Of a stretch of 64,000 nt of DNA, positions 58,524-64,000 are shown in pieces; positions within the stretch are counted from its first letter, which is position 1; every line of letters starts with the position of its first letter. Made by a program: the position numbers and the translations under genes. The notes under the pieces were generated by a model that was not told where the DNA came from, ran no database searches, and saw only the letters and a list, made by a program, of their open reading frames with translations. This DNA is from Saccharomycodes ludwigii (Eukaryota; Ascomycota; Saccharomycetes; Saccharomycodales; Saccharomycodaceae): positions 1,853,682 to 1,917,681 of the forward strand of contig NC_060201.1 of the NCBI RefSeq assembly GCF_020623625.1, written 5' to 3'.

Positions 58524-60581
58524 TTATTTATCCTTTAGTGTTGATAAGGTTTCAATGTTATATTCTTTCAAAGTTCTGTCGTCAACAAAGCTTGGGCTTC
58601 CAACAACTAAATCGGAGCCAGTAACACTCTTAGGAAATGCAATTACATCTCTAATACTTTCTAAATTACACATCATAGCACACATTCTATCAAATCCGAT
58701 AGCAAAGCCAGCATGTGGGGGACATCCCATTTCAAAGGCATTTAATAAATGCTTAAAAATATCATCATTCTTTACCTTCAAAATATTATCAAATATGAAT
58801 TTTTGCAAAACTGGATCATGGATTCTCCTTGAACCTCCACCTAACTCAACACCGTTGATTACTAAGTCGTAATGTAATCCTTTAGTTTGTAAAAACATGT
58901 TTTCATCTTTATTCACATTCTGAAATTTATCGTAGTCCTTTATATTTAGCATAGTAAATGGGTGATGTGTTGCTGTATACTCATTTTTTTTGTATTTAGG
59001 GTATTGCTGTCTTGTATTGATTAATGGAGACTGCGGTTTCTCTTCTACTGGCGAAAATAATGGGAAATCTACAACCCAAGAAGCCACTGGAGCATTATTA
59101 TTTTTCACCTGATATAATTTTTTACCTAATTCATTTTTAATAATTAATTGGCGTGCTCTTCCCAATGGCGTCGGATTTTCAAAAATTAATTGATTAGGCT
59201 CTCTAGTAGAGCCTAGGACAATATCGCCTGGTTCCAAATTCAAGATTTTATTCATTAATTTTGGATTTTCAAACGTGGCAAATGAAGTAAAATTTTCAAA
59301 CCATATCTCATTATTCTTTGTAGTAATTGGTACCACAGTTGGTACTCTGTAGTTATAGTTATCCTCATTGACTAACAAGCTTTCCCAGTTCTGACTGTAT
59401 TCCGTTAGGTCAGTAAACGCCTTTCTCATAATTAAAATCTCAAAGATTGGGTAATCTTCATTTTCATAGGCGCGGCATCCTAATTCACTCATATTTATTA
59501 TTTGCAATTGAGGAAAACGTAAATCTGGCTTATCAATACCATATTTAGTCATGGCCTGTTCGTAGGTGATTGTGTTGATCTTGTTAGTGTTGACGGGTAT
59601 ATCCAAAACAATTGAGTGATTATTAGAATCAACAGTCTGTAAAGAAGTTTGTGCTATTTTAGACCAAGTTTGACAGACAACATCACTAACTACTTCCATC
59701 ACATCTTCACTGTTAGCAAATGACAATTCCATATCAATTTGAGTAAATTCTGGTTGTCTATCAGCTCTTAAATCTTCATCTCTAAAACATTTGGCTACTT
59801 GGAAATATCTATGAACCCCACTGGCCATCAATAACTGTTTGTATTGTTGAGGTGACTGTGGCAATGCATAAAATAACGGAGAATTGTCAAATTTGCTGGT
59901 GTTTCTTGTTGGTACAATGAATTCCCTGGCACCCTCTGGTGTAGATTTAAATAATAAAGGTGTTTCCACTTCTATGAAACCATACGAATCTAACACGTTT
60001 CTAATACATTTATTAGCTTCATATCTTTTTTTCAATATGCTTTGATATTTAGGCTGTCTCAATTGTAAATATCTATATTCAGCGGGAAAGTTGTTGTTAT
60101 TAGCTTCATTTTCTGTAGTTAATAAGTCATATAATTGAGAAGGTTTTTTGTTGGCAGAATTTAGAATATTCAATGAAGAAACAGATATTTCATACTTCTC
60201 AGTATTATTAAGATCATTATGATCGAATAACCCTGTGTTTTTTTTAACTTTTTTCAATTTGACTTTACCTTGAAGTTGGATACAGTCTTCAACATTTAAA
60301 TTCTTTAATAAATTCTGTGAATCAACCAATTGTATTTTAGATCCATTAATATCACGAAAAGTACCAAATATTAAATTTTTGCCAATTTTTTTCGGTTTAG
60401 AATCAATCCAACCATTTAAAGTAACAGTAGAATCATTCAATTTCAAGTCGTTGACGGATTGCATTGTCTTAAAAAAATGAAACTTATTCTTAATGGATTG
60501 TAAAGACGGTGGTGTCAAATCATTATTAGTGGCTACGCTAATACATCTTTTTGTAGTCAAACTTATTGATGACCTCAACAT
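58524..60581 (-). CDS. MSD1: MSD1, mitochondrial aspartyl-tRNA synthetase
   Basis: The 685-aa class II synthetase (658 in S. cerevisiae) is of the bacterial AspRS type. After a basic presequence (MLRSSISLTTKRCISVATNN) comes an OB-fold anticodon-binding domain (about 55-150), then the catalytic core with motif 2 FRDEDLRADRQPEFTQID at about 264-285 and motif 3 GFAIGFDRM at about 622-630. The bacterial-type GAD insert lies between motifs 2 and 3. It charges tRNA-Asp for mitochondrial translation. It is the YPL104W counterpart; its S. cerevisiae neighbour FMP30 is separated here by two extra genes. Confidence 0.97.
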   Translation of the reverse strand: MLRSSISLTTKRCISVATNNDLTPPSLQSIKNKFHFFKTMQSVNDLKLNDSTVTLNGWIDSKPKKIGKNLIFGTFRDINGSKIQLVDSQNLLKNLNVEDCIQLQGKVKLKKVKKNTGLFDHNDLNNTEKYEISVSSLNILNSANKKPSQLYDLLTTENEANNNNFPAEYRYLQLRQPKYQSILKKRYEANKCIRNVLDSYGFIEVETPLLFKSTPEGAREFIVPTRNTSKFDNSPLFYALPQSPQQYKQLLMASGVHRYFQVAKCFRDEDLRADRQPEFTQIDMELSFANSEDVMEVVSDVVCQTWSKIAQTSLQTVDSNNHSIVLDIPVNTNKINTITYEQAMTKYGIDKPDLRFPQLQIINMSELGCRAYENEDYPIFEILIMRKAFTDLTEYSQNWESLLVNEDNYNYRVPTVVPITTKNNEIWFENFTSFATFENPKLMNKILNLEPGDIVLGSTREPNQLIFENPTPLGRARQLIIKNELGKKLYQVKNNNAPVASWVVDFPLFSPVEEKPQSPLINTRQQYPKYKKNEYTATHHPFTMLNIKDYDKFQNVNKDENMFLQTKGLHYDLVINGVELGGGSRRIHDPVLQKFIFDNILKVKNDDIFKHLLNAFEMGCPPHAGFAIGFDRMCAMMCNLESIRDVIAFPKSVTGSDLVVGSPSFVDDRTLKEYNIETLSTLKDK

Positions 60582-60977
60582 TTTGTGTTATTTGATTGAG
60601 AACTTTTACGGTAATACCTATTGACAAATAATTTAGTGTTACAATTGAATCCAATTTGGATAATATTTTCCTTTTTTTTTTTTTTTTTTTTCTGTTTTTT
60701 TTTTTTCTGTTTTTTTTTTTTCTAAATGTCTGAGAGTTTATTGTCGATTAAATTAATAAATAATATTCTGGATTATGAACAATCACCAAATATCATAAAT
60801 ATATTTCTCAATCTCTGTAATTTTTTTTTTTTTTTGCGATTTTTTTTTTTGCGATTTTTTTTTATTGCTGTTATTTATTTATCCGGAAAAAGTCGGCTAT
60901 CCGAATAAAATATTTTAATACTGATATATTATTAAATTAATTAAACAAATGCATAATATGATTGGGGAAAAAAAACA

Positions 60978-61016
<39 letters not shown>

Positions 61017-61093
61017 TATGTATGTATAGCATTTCTAACTGCTATTTACAGCTAATTATCTAAATAATAAAATAAACTCAATATGTACCAATT
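60582..61093. other. MSD1 upstream / SWD3 downstream interval
   Basis: 512 bases, with T runs near 60671-60720 and 60820-60860, and a pure (TA)n run at 60981-61016. No gene is supported. Confidence 0.55.
60981..61016. repeat. (TA)18 dinucleotide microsatellite
   Basis: An uninterrupted TA run of 36 bases lies about 80 bases from the SWD3 stop codon. Probably length-variable. Confidence 0.93.
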
Positions 61094-62176
61094 CTATAAC
61101 CATTTCCATACACTTAATAAACCATTTAAACTTAATGAAAAAACCATATTTTTATGGCACGCTAAATCAATAATGCAATTGTCATAACTACGATTGGCAG
61201 ACTTGATGTTATCCAATAAAGTTTGCGTTTGAACGTCCCAGGACTTTAGATCACCAAAATCATCACCATCTATAATAATCACTTTATTGTTATTGTTGGT
61301 TTCATATAAAAAGGATATACCAGTGCAATGTTTTCCGTTCAAAGAAGATTCGTTACTAACTACTTTTGCGGCATTTTTAGTCATATCTATATCGTTACTG
61401 CTATCAGGGCTTGCAGTACATGTAAAAGTTCTTAACACTTGGCCTGAAACATAATCCCAAAGCTTTAAAACACCATCCATAGATTTTACTAGTAAATATT
61501 TACCATTATAAGAAAATTGTAAATTTATAATAGGTAGTCCACCTTCTTTAGCCCAATCCTTATCATAGGTTAAAGTCTTTAAGCAATTTCCTGTTTGAGT
61601 ATCAAATATACGAATTAGTCCATCAAATGAACCAGACGCTAAGATGGAGGAATCTTTGCTTGGCATATCCAAAACAACAACAGGATCTGAATGTGCGCTA
61701 ATTGTTTTCATAGGTGCAGTGAGCAACGAGGAACTATTGGTGAAAGTACTTCCACTGTATATACCACTTGCACTCACATTCCATATTTTAATACTTTCGT
61801 CCATTGACCCACTAAATAATAAATTACCTTTGTAACTATATTTTATAGTGATTACTGGTGCAGTGTGACCTATTAGGGTTTGTAATTTTCCGTATTTAAT
61901 ATGTGTTATCTCAATGGTACAATCGTCTGAGGCAGATGCAATGCATTGAGAGTCTGGTGACCATATAATTTTGTTTATTCCCTCCAAATGATCTGTATAT
62001 AGTTTTGAGTGAGGAATAAGTGACGTAATATTGGTGTTATTTGATATTCTGTATATAGTTATACTTTGTAATGCCGTTGTAAGTGCCAAATATTTACCAT
62101 TTGGTGAAATTGACAATGATGTGTAACTATGGCTTTTTGGTAATAATTGAAGAGTTAGAATTTGCTTTAAAGCCAT
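61094..62176 (-). CDS. SWD3: SWD3, WD40 subunit of COMPASS histone H3K4 methyltransferase
   Basis: The 360-aa protein is a WD40 propeller with about seven repeats, for example CIASASDDCTIEI, LLFSGSMDESIKIWNVSASG, SILASGSFDGLIRIFDTQTG and YLLVKSMDGVLKLWDYVSG. Swd3 is the WDR5 counterpart in the Set1/COMPASS complex. S. cerevisiae Swd3 is 315 aa; here the loops between later blades (about 245-285) are longer and polar. WD40 proteins are hard to tell apart by motif, so the call depends on its place beside UMP1 and its orientation, which match YBR175W-YBR173C. It is divergent from UMP1. Confidence 0.88.
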   Translation of the reverse strand: MALKQILTLQLLPKSHSYTSLSISPNGKYLALTTALQSITIYRISNNTNITSLIPHSKLYTDHLEGINKIIWSPDSQCIASASDDCTIEITHIKYGKLQTLIGHTAPVITIKYSYKGNLLFSGSMDESIKIWNVSASGIYSGSTFTNSSSLLTAPMKTISAHSDPVVVLDMPSKDSSILASGSFDGLIRIFDTQTGNCLKTLTYDKDWAKEGGLPIINLQFSYNGKYLLVKSMDGVLKLWDYVSGQVLRTFTCTASPDSSNDIDMTKNAAKVVSNESSLNGKHCTGISFLYETNNNNKVIIIDGDDFGDLKSWDVQTQTLLDNIKSANRSYDNCIIDLACHKNMVFSLSLNGLLSVWKWL

Positions 62177-62735
62177 ATTATTTAACTATCTAATGGATAA
62201 ATGGTGCTAAGAGTTGTTTGCACACAATATCTATTTTAAAATTATAAATCGGATCATAGGCTTATACATTTAGGAGATTGACTATATCGAATAACTTTTT
62301 TACTTAGAAAATGTTTCACTTCCAATAATGGGAACGGTTTTTTGTTTTTTTTTTTTTTTTTTTTTGGTTAGTTAAGAAATTTTCTAAAATTGTTTTCATA
62401 GTACAAAATAGTATTATAAAAAAGTTTAATGGATAAGGACGGGCATCGGGCATCACTTTCTTCTATCTCTGTTCGGACATCGTTCTTTTCTACCTTATTT
62501 TTCTATTTATTTATTTATTTATTTTTTTTTTTTTTTTTTTTTCTAATTTTTATTTTTTTTAATTTTAAGTGGCAAATGTTTCCACCTTTTATAGAGTGTA
62601 ATATTTTCCCTTTATACAATAAATTTTTATTAATGTAAAAGCTCAAGTATGCCACTTTTTATTACAAGAAAAAAATTGAAAGGTTCGTTATAATTCACAA
62701 CGAAATAAGTAAATATACATACTGTACACCAAATA
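62177..62735. other. Divergent SWD3/UMP1 promoter
   Basis: 559 bases with T runs (about 62346-62365 and 62523-62542). A PACE-like AGTGGCAAA is listed separately. No gene is seen. Confidence 0.55.
62568..62576 (+). promoter_or_regulatory. PACE-like element (Rpn4 site) upstream of UMP1
   Basis: AGTGGCAAA differs by one base from the proteasome-associated control element GGTGGCAAA bound by Rpn4, and this variant is used in S. cerevisiae. It is about 160 bp upstream of the UMP1 ATG, the typical distance. UMP1 is a known Rpn4 target. Confidence 0.6.
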
Positions 62736-63203
62736 ATGAACGTTTTACCTGTTACTGATTATAAAAGTACTATAAGCACCGCCTCACCAAATACGATCAC
62801 TTCTAATGCGGTTCCAAGTTTACCAGATAGGTTAAGACAGCAAAAAGGTGGTGCAGTACCATTAAGTATGACCGAGTTGAGCAACAAAAATAAACACCCA
62901 CTGGAATATCATTTAAATAATTACGAAAAAGCTCAAGAGTCTAGAAAATTACAACAATATAGGCAAATATTTGGTATAGCTGAACCAATGAAGAGAATGA
63001 TGGATTTAAATATTATCAATGCTACTGATTTTGCTCCTGTGAATAGCAATGGTAACATTAGTGGTAATTTACCACATAGAGATATCTTATTAAACAAAGA
63101 ATTCACTTTTGATTGGGAGGACGTTTATAAGGATGATTTGGAGTATAACAACGAAATTGGAAATGATATACATAGTAAAATTGAAAAGAATATTGGTTTA
63201 TAA
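62736..63203 (+). CDS. UMP1: UMP1, 20S proteasome maturation chaperone
   Basis: The 155-aa protein (148 in S. cerevisiae) matches Ump1/POMP: VPSLPDRLRQQKGG near residue 28, HPLEYHLNNYE, the block IFGIAEPMKRMMDLNII, and the C-terminal GNLPHRDILLNKEFTFDWEDVY. Ump1 sits inside the assembling 15S half-proteasome, holds back premature dimerisation and becomes the first substrate of the finished 20S core. It is the YBR173C counterpart and shares its promoter with SWD3. Confidence 0.97.
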   Translation: MNVLPVTDYKSTISTASPNTITSNAVPSLPDRLRQQKGGAVPLSMTELSNKNKHPLEYHLNNYEKAQESRKLQQYRQIFGIAEPMKRMMDLNIINATDFAPVNSNGNISGNLPHRDILLNKEFTFDWEDVYKDDLEYNNEIGNDIHSKIEKNIGL

Positions 63204-64000
63204 AGTTTCTTTTCCCACATGTGTTCAATGAATTGTGTAAGTTTTATTTAATTTTAGAATAATATTGAAAGAAATATATGTTTTTCAAGTTACTATTGGA
63301 TTGCAATCTTGTTGTTTATGAGCTAAAAAAAAAAAAAAATTAATAATAAATAAATAAATATCGTACAATACGATAATTTTATTTTTAGTTTAGCCATTAT
63401 TAACACTTTTAGGTACAAACAACCTTCTGTAGATTGTAAATGCTCAGAGATTAAGCCGGGGGGTGTGAACTGCGTTATAATCCAAACAGCTTTGAATTGA
63501 ATTGAATTGCATTGAATTGAATTGAATTGAATTGAATTGAATTGGAATAGCACTTGCTGCTGCATTTGTTTGGCTAAAAATTGTTAGAAAAAAAAATATA
63601 AGCGCTAAAAAAAGTTCTTTTCGCCCTTTAGCTGTTATTTTCTTTTTCTTCTATTAATTTTTTTTTTTTTACTGAAAGGAAAAAAAAAATTTTCATTTTT
63701 CTAATTTTACATATTTTTGTTCTTTTATTTAACTTTTCTCTAAAAAGAATTCTTCTCCCTTTTTCATTCCTTTCCTGTTTTCGATTGGATCTTATTTCCA
63801 ATCTCACTTTTTTTTTCCCATTTTATTTTTAGTTTAATATTATCTTTAGAGGAAAAAGAGAAAAAAATAAAAATAAAAGGAGATTTGAAAAGGTATAGTG
63901 TTGACCATTAGAGCTAGTTATTGAAAGAGAACATATTCTGTAAAAACCTCTAATTATTAATAAATATAGCCATTTTATAAGAAGAAAAATAAACTAGTAA
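63204..64000. other. UMP1 downstream flank to window end
   Basis: About 800 bases without a gene. It has an A run (about 63327-63339), a (TTGAA)n repeat at 63492-63544, and CT-rich sequence near 63610-63830 that looks like a yeast promoter. By synteny the next gene should be the SMY2/SYH1 counterpart (YBR172C/YPL105C) on the plus strand; its start is not in the window. Confidence 0.5.
63492..63544. repeat. (TTGAA)n pentanucleotide microsatellite
   Basis: About ten units of TTGAA, with one GCATT interruption near the third unit, run from 63492 to 63544. Simple repeat in presumed promoter DNA. Confidence 0.93.

Noticed and set aside
1-64000. An undescribed multi-gene system (defence cluster, biosynthetic cluster or CRISPR)
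   Set aside because: Nearly every gene is a conserved yeast housekeeping gene in ancestral order. No cluster of unknown genes and no spacer-repeat array was found.

Overview
The window is nuclear DNA from an AT-rich budding yeast. It is gene-dense and eukaryotic, with one spliced ribosomal-protein gene, a tRNA-Asn, and about 28 protein genes, nearly all recognisable as orthologues of Saccharomyces cerevisiae housekeeping genes. Long poly(A)/poly(T) runs (30-41 bases in several places) sit between many genes. No bacterial, plasmid or phage material is visible.

Layout. The genes form one unduplicated block that interleaves two S. cerevisiae regions, chromosome XVI (YPL084-YPL104) and chromosome II (YBR173-YBR185), with every orientation consistent. 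In order: BRO1 (partial, at the left edge), MBA1, SEC16, ELP3, [HEM3], alkaline ceramidase (YDC1/YPC1), MADS-box factor (RLM1/SMP1), RPS6, GLR1, DTR1-like transporter, NOG1, an inverted LTR-like repeat pair plus tRNA-Asn, SEC62, FZO1, EHT1/EEB1, PNG1, ERI1, MSY1, MGR2, INA17, ATG21, ELP4, FMP30, [MCH-type transporter, EAT1-like alcohol acetyltransferase], MSD1, SWD3, UMP1. Bracketed genes do not belong to either S. cerevisiae region and look like lineage-specific insertions or rearrangements. This pattern is what a lineage without the whole-genome duplication should show. AT-richness and homopolymers would suit a Saccharomycodes/Hanseniaspora-type yeast, but that species guess is inference from memory.

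Functions. Mitochondrial biogenesis is prominent: MBA1, FZO1, MSY1, MSD1, MGR2, INA17, FMP30. So is secretion and trafficking: SEC16, SEC62, BRO1, ATG21, ERI1. Two Elongator subunits (ELP3, ELP4), ribosome biogenesis (NOG1, RPS6), protein quality control (PNG1, UMP1) and ester synthesis (EHT1/EEB1 and EAT1-like) complete it. These are neighbours by ancestry, not an operon or a dedicated system.

Most worth a second look: the inverted repeat pair with a 31-bp tandem array upstream of the tRNA; a 67-codon open frame directly after the stop of the EAT1-like gene; the inserted MCH/EAT1-like pair; and coding repeats in SEC16 and the MADS-box gene. I found no convincing new multi-gene system.
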